A stretch of DNA of 64,000 nucleotides, taken from positions 81,994 to 145,993 of the forward strand of contig DAHUYE010000067.1 in assembly GCA_027315345.1 (NCBI GenBank). Direction: 5' to 3'. The position numbers were made by a program, and so were the translations under genes. This document shows positions 54,027 through 62,405 of this stretch, in pieces (the first letter of the stretch is position 1; each line of letters starts with the position of its first letter). Source of the DNA: Actinomycetota bacterium. GTDB taxonomy: Bacteria > Actinomycetota > Acidimicrobiia > Acidimicrobiales > JAJPHE01. Under the pieces are notes generated by a model. It was not told the DNA's origin. It saw only the letters and a list, made by a program, of their open reading frames with translations, and did no database searches.

Positions 54027-54731
54027 ATGACGCCCTCAAACCAACCAGATGGTTCGATGGACCGGGAGTCCAGGAAACCGGGCTCCGGCCGGGGACCGGG
54101 GCGGCCCCGTAACGCCGCCCACGACGCCGCCATCGTCGAGGCCGCCCAGGAACTGCTGCACCAGACGGGCTACAACTCCCTGACCATCGACGGTGTGGCC
54201 GCCCGGGCCGGGGTGGGACGCCCCACCATCTACCGGCGCTGGCCGTCCAAGGCGGCTCTGGTCATCGGCGCCCTGGGCGGGCGGCCGCCGCAGTCGGAGT
54301 CACTGCCCGACACCGGCAACCTGCGGGATGACCTGCTGGCCATCCGCCGCGGCCAGCTGGCTCTGCTGAGTTCCCCGGAGGGCCAACGGGTGCTGCCGGG
54401 CCTGGCCGCCGACATGACCGATCATCCTGAACTGCACCCTCGTTTCTATGAGCGCTACGTGGCCCCTTGGCGGGAGGCGGTCCAGGCCGCCGTGGAGCGG
54501 GCGGCGGTGCGAGGGGAGATCCCCGACGGCCCCGACGGCCGGCTGGTGGCGGATGTCCTGACCGGGCCTCTGGTGTTCCGCATGCTCTTTGCCGGGGAGC
54601 GGCCGGATGACCGGGCCCTGGAACCGGCCGTGGACCTGATCCTGGCCGGGCTGGGCCGCTCCCAGGGACCGGCCGCCTCAGGGGGTCCGGATCCCGAGGA
54701 CGGGGCCGGCCGGCCGGCCGCCGCCGACTGA
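54027..54731 (+). CDS. TetR family transcriptional regulator
   Basis: The 234-residue protein has a basic N terminus (GRGPGRPRN) and a TetR helix-turn-helix (IVEAAQELLHQTGYNSLTIDGVAARAGVGRPTIYRRWPSKAALV), then a ligand domain with DMTDHPELHPRFYERYVAPWREAV typical of the TetR_C_16/33-like group. The ATG at 54057 is an alternative start; a perfect AACCA-GA-TGGTT dyad lies immediately before it, which would fit autoregulation. The neighbours are phyH (divergent) and ndh. Confidence 0.9.
   Translation: MTPSNQPDGSMDRESRKPGSGRGPGRPRNAAHDAAIVEAAQELLHQTGYNSLTIDGVAARAGVGRPTIYRRWPSKAALVIGALGGRPPQSESLPDTGNLRDDLLAIRRGQLALLSSPEGQRVLPGLAADMTDHPELHPRFYERYVAPWREAVQAAVERAAVRGEIPDGPDGRLVADVLTGPLVFRMLFAGERPDDRALEPAVDLILAGLGRSQGPAASGGPDPEDGAGRPAAAD
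54043..54054. promoter_or_regulatory. Short palindrome at the tetR start, possible autoregulatory site
   Basis: AACCA and TGGTT flank GA, two bases before the alternative ATG at 54057. Confidence 0.4.
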
Positions 54732-54761
54732 CCGCCGACCGATCCGTCACCAGGGTCCAGA

Positions 54762-56195
54762 ATGATGGCCGTGAGCGATCCGTCCGGCGCGCCCGGCGCC
54801 GACCGGGCCCCCATCCCCGCCGCCGCCCCCGGCCTGCCGGCCCGGCCCCGGGTGGTGGTCATCGGGGCCGGCTTCGGCGGGCTGACGGCGGCCCGCAAGC
54901 TGTCCAGGCTGGCCGTGGACGTGACCCTGGTTGACCGCAGGAACTACCACACCTTCCAGCCCCTGCTCTACCAGGTGGCCACGGCCGGTCTGGACTCGGC
55001 CAGCATCGCCTACCCGGTCCGCGGCATCGTCCACCATCAGCCCTCGCTCCGGTTCCGCCTGGGCGAAGTGGCCGGCATAGACCGGGCCGCCCGGGAGGTG
55101 GTTCTGGCCGACGGGGACCGACTGGCCTACGACTACCTGATCGTGGCCGCCGGCGCCGTCACGGCCACCTTCGGGGTGGCCGGGGTGGATGAGTACGCCC
55201 TGCCCCTCAAGACCCTGACCGACGCCGTCCGGCTGCGGACCCATCTCCTGAGTGCCTTCGAGGCCGCCGACGCCGGGCACCTTGACCACCAGAAGGCCAT
55301 GACGGTGGTGGTGGTGGGCGGCGGCCCCACCGGGGTGGAGTTGTGCGGAGGGATCTCCGAGCTGATCAAGACGGCGCTGGCCAAGGACTATCCCCAGCTG
55401 GACACCGGCCGGGCCCGGATCGTCCTCATCGAGATGGCCGACCGCCTGCTGGGTGGCTTCGATCCCCATTCCTCCCAGCGCGCCCTGCGCAGCCTGGGCC
55501 GGCGGGGCGTGGAGATCCGCCTCAACACCTCGGTCAAGTCGGTGGGGGAGGACTACGTGGAGCTGGCCGATGGCACCCACATCGGCACCAGCACCCTCAT
55601 CTGGACGGCGGGCATCCGGGCCAGCCCCATCGGCGCCGATCTGGGCGTGGGGGTGGACAAGACGGGACGCGTTCCGGTGGAAGCCGATCTCAGCCTGCCG
55701 GGGGACCCCCACCTGTTCGTGATCGGGGATCTGGCCGCCGCCCGGGATCCGCTCGGGCAGCTCTACCCGCAGCTGGCCCCGGTGGCCATGCAGCAGGCCC
55801 GCCACGCCGTTCGCCAGATCCAGGCCCGGATGTTCAACCGCCCCCCTACGCCCTTCCGCTACGTCGACAAGGGGACGATGGCGACCATCGGGCGCAACTC
55901 GGCGGTGGCGGAGCTGCCCGGACACATCCGCTTCGGTGGCTTCCCGGCCTGGCTGGCGTGGCTGGCCCTGCACCTGGTGTTCCTCATCGGCTTCCGCAAC
56001 CGGTTGTCGGTCCTGTTGGACTGGTCTTGGAACTACCTCACCTTCCAGCGCGGCGCCCGGCTCATCCTGCCCATGGAGACCGATGACGACCCGGCCGGGG
56101 TGGAAGGCCGGGGCGGCAGCGAGGGGCGCCGGCGGGGGCCCTACGCGGAAGCGGCCGACGCGGCCGCCGCCCGGTCGGCGGCCACGGCGTCGTAG
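54762..56195 (+). CDS. Type II NADH dehydrogenase (NDH-2 family)
   Basis: A 477-residue FAD enzyme passing electrons from NADH to quinone without proton pumping. FAD-binding VVVIGAGFGG is near residue 31, NYHTFQPLLYQVATAG is the family block, NAD-binding VVVVGGGPTGVELCGGI is mid-protein, and FVIGDLAA and QLAPVAMQQARH are conserved. A C-terminal hydrophobic segment (WLAWLALHLVFLIGF) should anchor it to the membrane. Its last 55 bases overlap the 3' end of the opposite-strand diiron gene. Confidence 0.92.
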   Translation: MMAVSDPSGAPGADRAPIPAAAPGLPARPRVVVIGAGFGGLTAARKLSRLAVDVTLVDRRNYHTFQPLLYQVATAGLDSASIAYPVRGIVHHQPSLRFRLGEVAGIDRAAREVVLADGDRLAYDYLIVAAGAVTATFGVAGVDEYALPLKTLTDAVRLRTHLLSAFEAADAGHLDHQKAMTVVVVGGGPTGVELCGGISELIKTALAKDYPQLDTGRARIVLIEMADRLLGGFDPHSSQRALRSLGRRGVEIRLNTSVKSVGEDYVELADGTHIGTSTLIWTAGIRASPIGADLGVGVDKTGRVPVEADLSLPGDPHLFVIGDLAAARDPLGQLYPQLAPVAMQQARHAVRQIQARMFNRPPTPFRYVDKGTMATIGRNSAVAELPGHIRFGGFPAWLAWLALHLVFLIGFRNRLSVLLDWSWNYLTFQRGARLILPMETDDDPAGVEGRGGSEGRRRGPYAEAADAAAARSAATAS

Positions 56196-57259
56196 TTCTC
56201 GTAGTCGCTGCCGGTGTCGTCGGCCCACTCGAACTCGAGTAGCCCGGCCTCGGCCCAGCGCTGGCGGAGATAGCCGTTGTTAGCGTCGAGCAGCCCGAGC
56301 TTGCGCACGTTGGGGACCAGCTTGGCGAAGAAGCCCCGCTGGAAGCCGGCGAAGGCCGACGTCTCCATCTTGGCCGCCGCCTCCATCAGGAACGGGAGCA
56401 CGGCTTCCACGTTGACGTTCATCCGCTCCCACACCTCGGGGGTGGTCGAACGGGCCCGGCTGCGCAGGGTGTTGTCGGCTAGGAAGTCCTGGCGCTCCTT
56501 CAACTCGGCCGAACTCAGGTCCTGGTAGAGCTCGGCCAGGCTGAGCACGCCGAAGGCGACATGGCGGGCCTCGTCCGACATGACGTAGCGCAGCAGCTTC
56601 TTGAGCAGCGGCTCCTCGGTGCGGCGCAGCATGTCGCCGAAGGCGGCCAGGGCCAGTGACTCGATGACGATCTGCATGCCGAGATAGGCGATGTCCCAGC
56701 GGCTGTCCTCCAGGAGGGCCATGATCTGGGCCTCCAGGAACGGGCTCATCGGGTAGGCATCGCCCAACTTGGTGTGTAGATACTTGGCGAATACCTCGGT
56801 GTGGCGGGCCTCGTCCATGGTCTGGGTTGAGGCGTAGTACTTGGCGTCGATCCACGGCACCGTCTCGACGATCTTGGCCGCCGTCATCATCGCCCCCTGC
56901 TCACCGTGCATGAACTGGGACAGCGAAGCCTTGAACATCTCGATGCCGAGCTGGACGAACTCCTTCTCGGTCCAGTTGGCCAGGGGGGAGCCGGGCAACG
57001 CCGCCGCCTCCCGGGCCAGGTTAAGCGCCGGGCCGGGCTGGGTCATGACCAACCTCTCCGGGTCCACGTCGGTGGACCAGTCCAGTTCGCTCACCGAGTT
57101 CCACTGGGACGACATGGCCTTGTTGTAGAGGGTGACCAGTTGGCCCCGGCTGCGGTCATAGTTCCACAGGAAGATGCGGTCGGCGTTGTCCCGCACCACC
57201 TTGATGGAGGAGGCCACCTCCGCCTCCGGGATGCCGGCTATCCGCTCGGTGGTCGTCAT
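56141..57259 (-). CDS. R2-like/ferritin-like diiron protein (paralog)
   Basis: This 372-residue protein is a paralog of the one at 29756-30883 with the same ligand set and spacing: Glu120 (HGEQG), Glu150-x-x-His153 (DEARHTEVF), Glu200 (VIESLAL), Glu230-x-x-His233 (SDEARHVAF). WIDAKYYA and LLKKLLRYVMSDEARH are shared almost exactly. A diiron oxygenase or oxidase role is likely. GAGG lies just before ATG 57259. It follows the Ku gene by 43 bases; unlike its paralog it has no CoA-transferase next to it. The C terminus is Ala-rich. Confidence 0.8.
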   Translation of the reverse strand: MTTTERIAGIPEAEVASSIKVVRDNADRIFLWNYDRSRGQLVTLYNKAMSSQWNSVSELDWSTDVDPERLVMTQPGPALNLAREAAALPGSPLANWTEKEFVQLGIEMFKASLSQFMHGEQGAMMTAAKIVETVPWIDAKYYASTQTMDEARHTEVFAKYLHTKLGDAYPMSPFLEAQIMALLEDSRWDIAYLGMQIVIESLALAAFGDMLRRTEEPLLKKLLRYVMSDEARHVAFGVLSLAELYQDLSSAELKERQDFLADNTLRSRARSTTPEVWERMNVNVEAVLPFLMEAAAKMETSAFAGFQRGFFAKLVPNVRKLGLLDANNGYLRQRWAEAGLLEFEWADDTGSDYENYDAVAADRAAAASAASA

Positions 57260-57302
57260 GAGCCTCAAGAATAAATGTTCTTCTTGGGCCGGGCAAGGGG
57301 TC

Positions 57303-58154
57303 TCAGCCTGTTTTCGCCTCGGCGGCCGCTGCCTCGTCCAGTTCCGGCTCGTCCGCCTCCTCCGGTTGAGCCTCGCGGCCGGCCCGGGGCGCCTTCAGGC
57401 TGGCCTCCAGGGCGGCCATGAGGTCCACCACCGGAGCCGACGGGCCGGCCGAGGGCTGGCTGACCAGCTCCTGGCCCTCCGACTTGGCCTCGATCAGCTC
57501 CAGCACCCGCTCCCGGTAGGTGTCCTTGTAGCGCTCCGGCTCCCACTCGGTGGTGAGCGAATCGATGAGGGCGCCGGCCATCTTGAGCTCCCGGTCGGTG
57601 GCCTCCTGCTCCCCGGGCAGGCCGTCCATCTCGTCCTCGGTGACGACCTCATCGGCGAAGTTCATGGTGGTCAGCACCAGTGCCTCACCCACCGGGCGCA
57701 CGGCGCAGAGGTACTGCTTGGTCCTCATCACCACCCGGGCGATGCCGACCCGTCCGGTCCCGCGCATGGCGTCGAGCAGGAGCCGGTAGGCCTTGGTGCC
57801 CCGGGCGTCGGGGACCAGGTAGTAGGAGGCATCGTAGAACAGGGGATCGATCTCGGCCAGGTCGACGAAGTCCTCGATGTCGATGGTCTGGGTGGCCTCG
57901 GGATCGAGGGCGTCCAACTCATCGGGATCGATGACCACGTACTGGCCCGGATACAGCTCGTAGCCCTTCACCAGGTCCTCGTAGGCGACTTCTTCACCGT
58001 CGACCGAGCACATCCGCTTCTGCTGGATGCGGGCCCCGTCGGCGGCGTGCAGCTGGTGGAAGCGCACGTTTTTCTTGCGCACGGCGGTGAAGAGCTTGAC
58101 CGGCACGTTGACCAGACCGAAGCTGATCGAACCGCTCCATATCGGGCGTGGCAC
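57303..58154 (-). CDS. ku: Ku protein (NHEJ)
   Basis: The 283-residue bacterial Ku binds DNA ends for non-homologous end joining. MPRPIWSGSISFGLVNVPVKL, FHQLHAADGARI, YVVIDPDELDALDPEAT and RAVGIARVVMRTK-like segments are all typical. The C terminus is acidic and Ala-rich rather than strongly basic. AGGAGG precedes the GTG start. No LigD gene is in the window. Confidence 0.95.
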   Translation of the reverse strand: MPRPIWSGSISFGLVNVPVKLFTAVRKKNVRFHQLHAADGARIQQKRMCSVDGEEVAYEDLVKGYELYPGQYVVIDPDELDALDPEATQTIDIEDFVDLAEIDPLFYDASYYLVPDARGTKAYRLLLDAMRGTGRVGIARVVMRTKQYLCAVRPVGEALVLTTMNFADEVVTEDEMDGLPGEQEATDRELKMAGALIDSLTTEWEPERYKDTYRERVLELIEAKSEGQELVSQPSAGPSAPVVDLMAALEASLKAPRAGREAQPEEADEPELDEAAAAEAKTG

Positions 58155-58217
58155 GGTTGGGCGACCTCCTGTCCGTCAGACTTGACGGCGCCCCTCGATG
58201 GTAGCCCTTGCGCCTCG

Positions 58218-58628
58218 TTATCCGGACCGGGTCGGGCCGGCCCGGTCGATGGAGACACGCAGGATTACCCGGCGCTGATCGACCATGGCCTGGCGGTACT
58301 CGTCCCAGTCGGGGTGCTCCCCGGAGATGGACCGGTAGTACTCCACCAGTGTCTCCATGGCCTCAGGGAGGGGAACGATCTCCACCTCGCCTTCGATCTG
58401 GGCCCAGTCCCCGAAGAAGCGCTCGGTCAGGATGCACAGCCAGGCCCGGGGGTTGCGGCGCAGGTTGTGCACCTTCATGGCCGTCTCCCGGGTGCTGATG
58501 ATGACCTGGTCCTGACGGTCCAGGCCGACCGTCACCGGGGAGAGCTGAGGCTGGCCATCGGAGCGCAGGGTGGCCAGCACGGCCCGGTGGTTGTCCCTGA
58601 TGAACTGGCGGGCGGCGTCGGCATCCAT
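58218..58628 (-). CDS. PPOX-class (probable F420-dependent) flavin-fold protein
   Basis: The 136-residue split-beta-barrel protein resembles the PPOX class probable F420-dependent enzymes: FIRDNHRAVLATLRSDGQPQLSPVTVGLD, VIISTRETAMKVHNLRRNPRAWLCIL, and WAQIEGEVEIVPLPEAMETLVEYYR. F420 or FMN should bind in the dimer groove. It starts 11 bases after the stop of the crotonase gene on the same strand, so the two probably share a message. Confidence 0.88.
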   Translation of the reverse strand: MDADAARQFIRDNHRAVLATLRSDGQPQLSPVTVGLDRQDQVIISTRETAMKVHNLRRNPRAWLCILTERFFGDWAQIEGEVEIVPLPEAMETLVEYYRSISGEHPDWDEYRQAMVDQRRVILRVSIDRAGPTRSG

Positions 58629-58639
58629 GAGCCGTGAAG

Positions 58640-59473
58640 CTATCCGCCGGCTGCCCCGCCGGCGCCTTCGGCACCGGCGGGAGCTCCGGGGAAGGCGGCC
58701 GGGCGCCGGTCCCTCACCGCGCTGACCCCCTCGGCCGCGTCGGGCCCGAGGAAGCCGATCATCTCCAAGGCCAGGGACTGTTCGAAGATGGGCATGGCCA
58801 TGCGCAGCCAGCCGTTGAGCGAGTGCTTGGTCCAGGCCAGGGCCGTCTGGCTGCCGGCGGCCAGGCGGCCGGCCAGCTCCAGGGCCACCGGCAGCACATC
58901 GTCCTGGGGTACGCAGCGACTGACCAGGCCGATCCGCTCCGCCTCCTTGCCGTCGATGAAGTCGGCGGTCAACAGGTAGTACTTGGCCTTGGCCATCCCG
59001 CACAGCAGGGGCCAGATGACAGCGGCGTGATCACCGGCGGCCACGCCCAGGCGCAGGTGCCCGTCGCTGATGCGGGTGGACTCGGACATGATCGATATGT
59101 CCGCCAGCAGGGCGACGGCCAGGCCGGCGCCGACGGCCACGCCGTTGATGGCCGAGATGATGGGCTTGTCCGTCTCGATCATGCGCCGCACGATGGCGGC
59201 CGCATCCCGCAGCTGCACCAGCACGGCGTCGTAGCTGGTGGTCATCTCCTCGATCATGGCCAGGTCCCCGCCGGCGGAGAAGGCCCGACCGGCGCCGGTG
59301 ATGACGGCCACCCGGGCGTCGTCATCGGCATCGAAGGTGGCCCACACCTCGGACAGCTCACGGTGCAGGACCACATTGGCGGCGTTGAGGACATCGGGCC
59401 GGTCGATGGTGACCTGCAGGACGCCGGGTGAGGGCCGTTCGAAACGCAGGTGCCGGTACTCGCTGTACTCCAT
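58640..59473 (-). CDS. Crotonase family protein, both catalytic Glu replaced
   Basis: A 277-residue crotonase fold with GRAFSAGGDLA and INGVAVGAGLAVALLAD. At the two catalytic Glu positions it has Ala (GLAVA) and His (SDGHLRLG), and GVAAGDHAAVIW replaces the usual GxxPGxGG segment, so classical hydratase activity is unlikely. Proteins of this kind are common in actinobacteria under the name enoyl-CoA hydratase. It is the first gene of a pair with the PPOX gene. Confidence 0.86.
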   Translation of the reverse strand: MEYSEYRHLRFERPSPGVLQVTIDRPDVLNAANVVLHRELSEVWATFDADDDARVAVITGAGRAFSAGGDLAMIEEMTTSYDAVLVQLRDAAAIVRRMIETDKPIISAINGVAVGAGLAVALLADISIMSESTRISDGHLRLGVAAGDHAAVIWPLLCGMAKAKYYLLTADFIDGKEAERIGLVSRCVPQDDVLPVALELAGRLAAGSQTALAWTKHSLNGWLRMAMPIFEQSLALEMIGFLGPDAAEGVSAVRDRRPAAFPGAPAGAEGAGGAAGG

Positions 59474-59497
59474 CGACCTCTTCTCCCGACCGGGCTT

Positions 59498-59503
59498 TAG
59501 AGT
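59498..59503 (+). promoter_or_regulatory. -10 box (TAGAGT) of a probable leaderless promoter
   Basis: TAGAGT is six bases before GTG 59510 of the SDR gene. Confidence 0.5.
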
Positions 59504-59509
59504 GCCCCG

Positions 59510-60277
59510 GTGGCCGAGGACCCTATCGCCCGATTCCGTCTCGATGACCGGGTGGCCCTGGTCACCGGAGCCTCCTCCGGCATCGGCCGTTCCATGGTCT
59601 CGGCCCTGGCCGGGGCGGGCGCCCGGGTGGTGATGACCGCCCGCCGGGTCGAGCGGCTGGAGGAGCTGGCCGGGACACTGCCCGGCTCGGTGGCCCTGCG
59701 CTGCGATGTGACCGATGACTCCGACCTGGAGGCGCTGGTGACCGGGACGATGGAACGGTTCGGGCGTATCGACATACTGGTCAACAACGCCGGCATCACC
59801 GAGGTGACCCCGGCCGAGACGGAGCCGGCCGACCTGTTCCGCTCGGTGGTGGCCGTCAACCTGACCGCCCCGTTCCTCCTGACCAAGCTGGTGGCCGGCC
59901 CCATGCTCGAAGCCGGCCGGGGTTCGATCGTCAACATCGTCTCGGTGCTCGGACTGAGGGGCGTGGGCCAGATCCCCCAGGCCGGTTACGCCGCCAGCAA
60001 GGGTGGCCTGGTCAACCTGACCCGGGAGCTGGCCGCCCAGTGGGCCCGGCGGGGCATCCGGGTCAACGCCATCGCCCCGGCGTGGTTCCCGACCGAGATG
60101 ACCGATGAGATGTTCGCGGATGAGGGGGCGCGACGGTGGATCAGGCGTCGTACGCCGATGGGGCGCCCGGGGGAACTGGATGAACTGGACGGGGCTCTGC
60201 TCTTCCTGGCCTCCGACGCCAGCACCTATGTCACCGGCCAGATCCTGGCGGTGGACGGGGGCTGGACGGCGGTCTAG
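59510..60277 (+). CDS. Short-chain dehydrogenase/reductase (classical SDR)
   Basis: The 255-residue SDR has TGASSGIG for coenzyme binding, NNAG, catalytic Ser near IVNIVSVLG, and YAASKGG (YxxxK). The C-terminal ASTYVTGQILAVDGGWTAV is the usual end. It oxidises or reduces a hydroxyacyl or alcohol substrate with NAD(P). GTG 59510 is preceded by TAGAGT. The coenzyme choice is unclear; TARRVERL after strand 2 suggests NADP. Confidence 0.92.
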   Translation: MAEDPIARFRLDDRVALVTGASSGIGRSMVSALAGAGARVVMTARRVERLEELAGTLPGSVALRCDVTDDSDLEALVTGTMERFGRIDILVNNAGITEVTPAETEPADLFRSVVAVNLTAPFLLTKLVAGPMLEAGRGSIVNIVSVLGLRGVGQIPQAGYAASKGGLVNLTRELAAQWARRGIRVNAIAPAWFPTEMTDEMFADEGARRWIRRRTPMGRPGELDELDGALLFLASDASTYVTGQILAVDGGWTAV

Positions 60278-60283
60278 TTCCCA

Positions 60284-61225
60284 CTAGGCGATCAGGACGA
60301 CCTTGCCCAGCTTGGCCCCGGCCCGGAAGCGCTCGTAGGCATCGGCGGCCGCTTCCAGGGGGAAGGTGGCGGCCAGGGGCGGGGAGATGCGGCCGGCGGC
60401 CAGCAGCGGAACCAGCTGGGACTCGACCAGGCGGGCGGCGGCGGCCTTGCCTTCCAGGGGCCGGGCCCGCAGCGTCGAGCCGTGGATGCGGGCCCGCTTG
60501 CCCATCAGGAGGGACAGGTCGATCTCCCCCCGGGGGCCGGTGCCACCCACGCCGATGACACAGATGCGCCCTCCCGTGCGCAAGGAGCGCAGGTTGCCCA
60601 TCAGGTTGCCCGCTCCCACCAGTTCCAGGATCACGTCGTAGGGGCCGGCCTCCTCGAAGGCGGCCGGGTCGATGACGGCCGCCCCCATGGCCTCCACGGC
60701 CGGGCGCAACTCCGGATGGCGGACCGAAGCGGTCACGCCGGCGCCGGCCGCCACCGCCATCTGCACCGCCGCCGTTCCGACCCCGCCGGCCGCCCCGTGG
60801 ACCAAAAGGTGCTCACCGGGACGCAGGCCGGCCTGGGTGAACAGGGCGTCGTGGGCGGTGGTGAAGACCTCCGGGAAGGCGCCGGCCTCGGCCCAGCCCA
60901 CCGCCTCCGGCACTGGGATGGCCTGGCGCTCGTGGAAGGTGGCCAGTTCGGCCTGGGCGCCCCCGCCCACCACGGCCATGACCCGGTCCCCGGGGCTGAA
61001 CCGTTCCGCCGCCGGTCCGCTGCTCACGACTTCACCGGCCAGTTCCATGCCGAGGATGTCGGGGGGACTGCCGGGCGGAGCCGGATAGAAGCCCTGGGCC
61101 TGCATCAGGTCGGCATTGTTGAGTCCGGCGGCCCGGACCCGGACCAGGATCTCACCGGTGCCGGGCCGGGGATCGGGCCGGTCGGCCACCAGGACCCGGC
61201 CGTTGTCGAAGGTCACCGCCCGCAT
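60284..61225 (-). CDS. Quinone oxidoreductase-type medium-chain dehydrogenase
   Basis: The 313-residue protein is a zinc-free MDR of the quinone oxidoreductase/crotonyl-CoA reductase-like branch: GMELAGEVVSSG, LLVHGAAGGVGTAAVQMA for NADPH binding, and VIGVGGTGPRGEIDLSLLMGKRARIHGSTLRARP. No zinc Cys motif is present. It reduces an enone or quinone. TAGGTT is six bases before the ATG. Confidence 0.9.
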   Translation of the reverse strand: MRAVTFDNGRVLVADRPDPRPGTGEILVRVRAAGLNNADLMQAQGFYPAPPGSPPDILGMELAGEVVSSGPAAERFSPGDRVMAVVGGGAQAELATFHERQAIPVPEAVGWAEAGAFPEVFTTAHDALFTQAGLRPGEHLLVHGAAGGVGTAAVQMAVAAGAGVTASVRHPELRPAVEAMGAAVIDPAAFEEAGPYDVILELVGAGNLMGNLRSLRTGGRICVIGVGGTGPRGEIDLSLLMGKRARIHGSTLRARPLEGKAAAARLVESQLVPLLAAGRISPPLAATFPLEAAADAYERFRAGAKLGKVVLIA

Positions 61226-61231
61226 GGACGG

Positions 61232-61237
61232 AACCTA
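61232..61237 (-). promoter_or_regulatory. -10 box (TAGGTT) of the quinone oxidoreductase gene
   Basis: On the minus strand TAGGTT is six bases before the ATG at 61225. Confidence 0.5.
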
Positions 61238-61244
61238 CCGGCTG

Positions 61245-62333
61245 CTATCCGACCCGGCCGCCGCCGTCGAGGCCGCCGGAGAATATGGACTGGTACTGGA
61301 CGTTGGTGCCGGTGTGGGGAGCGACGATCATCTCGCCTCCGCCCACGTAGATGCCGACGTGGTCGACGGGTTGGTAATAGAAGACGAGATCGCCCGGGGC
61401 CAGGTCGCTGATCGGCACCCGCACGGTGTCATCCCACTGGGCGGCGGCGGAGTGGGGCAGGGACACGCCGGCCTTGCCCCAGACGTACATGGTCAGCCCC
61501 GAACAGTCGAAGGAGTCGGGCCCGGCAGCGCCGTAGACGTAGGGCTTGCCCAGCTCCTGCTGGGCCCAGCTCACGGCCAGAGAGGCGCCGGCGCCGCTGG
61601 GCGGAGGCAGGCTGGCCCCGGCGCCCTGGCCGGCAAAGCTGGCCTGCTCGGCCGCCTGTTGTTGCGCATCGATCTGGGCCACCAGGTCGGCCAGCCGGCC
61701 CTTCACCTGGCTGAGGGCGCTCTGCTCGGCCGAGGCCGCCCGGGCCGAGCCATCCCGAGCGGCCCGCACCTGGGCCACGTCGGCGGCGGCGATGGCCTCC
61801 GCCCCTTGGAGCTGGGACTGGCGCTGGTCCAGGGTCAAAAGGGCGCCCCGCAGGGTGTCGACCGAGGACTGCTCGCTGGCGGTGATGCTGTCGAGGTAGC
61901 TCTGGCGCAGGGCCTCGGAGGACTCACTGCTCTGAAGGATCTGCTCGATCGAACTGGGGGCGTACCCGTTCACATAGGCCAGGATGGCCTGGTGCTGGAC
62001 GGCCTGGCGGTCGGATTCGACCGAGTCCCGGGCCGAGGCCACCGCGCTGCGGGCGGCGGCCAGCAGGGTCTGGATCCCGGCCAGGCGGTTCTTGGCCTGG
62101 TCGAGGGCCTCGTCCTCCCGGGCCATCTGGGCGTCCAGGGAATTGAGCCGGGCCGCCATGGCCTGGGCCTCGGACTGGAGCGACGCCGTGGGGTCGGCGG
62201 CGGCAGCACTGACCCAAAGCCCCGGGGCCAGCGCAGCGACGCAGAGCGCCCCTGCCCCGAGCCTTCTCCAGGGCCTGGATCCGGACTCCGCCCCCGCCGC
62301 GGGCGTCGTGAGTCTGTTCGTGAACAGGTTCAC
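61245..62333 (-). CDS. Secreted NlpC/P60 peptidoglycan endopeptidase with coiled coil (RipA-like)
   Basis: The 362-residue protein has an N-terminal signal (RRLGAGALCVAALAPGLWVSAAAA), a long coiled coil (about 50-230) and a C-terminal NlpC/P60 domain with Cys in DSFDCSGLTMYVWGKAG and His in VDHVGIYVGGGEMIVAPH. It cuts cell-wall peptides outside the membrane and may act at division, as RipA does. GTG 62333 is the only start that keeps the signal peptide intact; a CRP-like palindrome (62319-62334) covers the start codon. Confidence 0.9.
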   Translation of the reverse strand: MNLFTNRLTTPAAGAESGSRPWRRLGAGALCVAALAPGLWVSAAAADPTASLQSEAQAMAARLNSLDAQMAREDEALDQAKNRLAGIQTLLAAARSAVASARDSVESDRQAVQHQAILAYVNGYAPSSIEQILQSSESSEALRQSYLDSITASEQSSVDTLRGALLTLDQRQSQLQGAEAIAAADVAQVRAARDGSARAASAEQSALSQVKGRLADLVAQIDAQQQAAEQASFAGQGAGASLPPPSGAGASLAVSWAQQELGKPYVYGAAGPDSFDCSGLTMYVWGKAGVSLPHSAAAQWDDTVRVPISDLAPGDLVFYYQPVDHVGIYVGGGEMIVAPHTGTNVQYQSIFSGGLDGGGRVG

Positions 62334-62334
62334 A
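62319..62334. promoter_or_regulatory. CRP-like palindrome at the NlpC/P60 start
   Basis: CGTGA-ACAGGT-TCACA fits the CRP consensus TGTGA-N6-TCACA with one mismatch and overlaps the GTG start codon. Confidence 0.45.
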
Positions 62335-62346
62335 ACGTTGGGGAAA

Positions 62347-62368
62347 GCTAGTCCAAACGGGCTAGTCC
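62347..62368. repeat. Direct repeat of GCTAGTCC between nlpC/p60 and fumC
   Basis: GCTAGTCC occurs at 62347-62354 and 62361-62368, 14 bases apart, in the divergent promoter region. It may be a regulator site. Confidence 0.45.
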
Positions 62369-62393
62369 GGCAAGCCATCCGGGCCCGGCGGGG

Positions 62394-62399
62394 TACCGT
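62394..62399 (+). promoter_or_regulatory. -10 box (TACCGT) of fumC
   Basis: TACCGT is six bases before GTG 62406, without a ribosome site. Confidence 0.5.
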
Positions 62400-62405
62400 G
62401 CCGAG

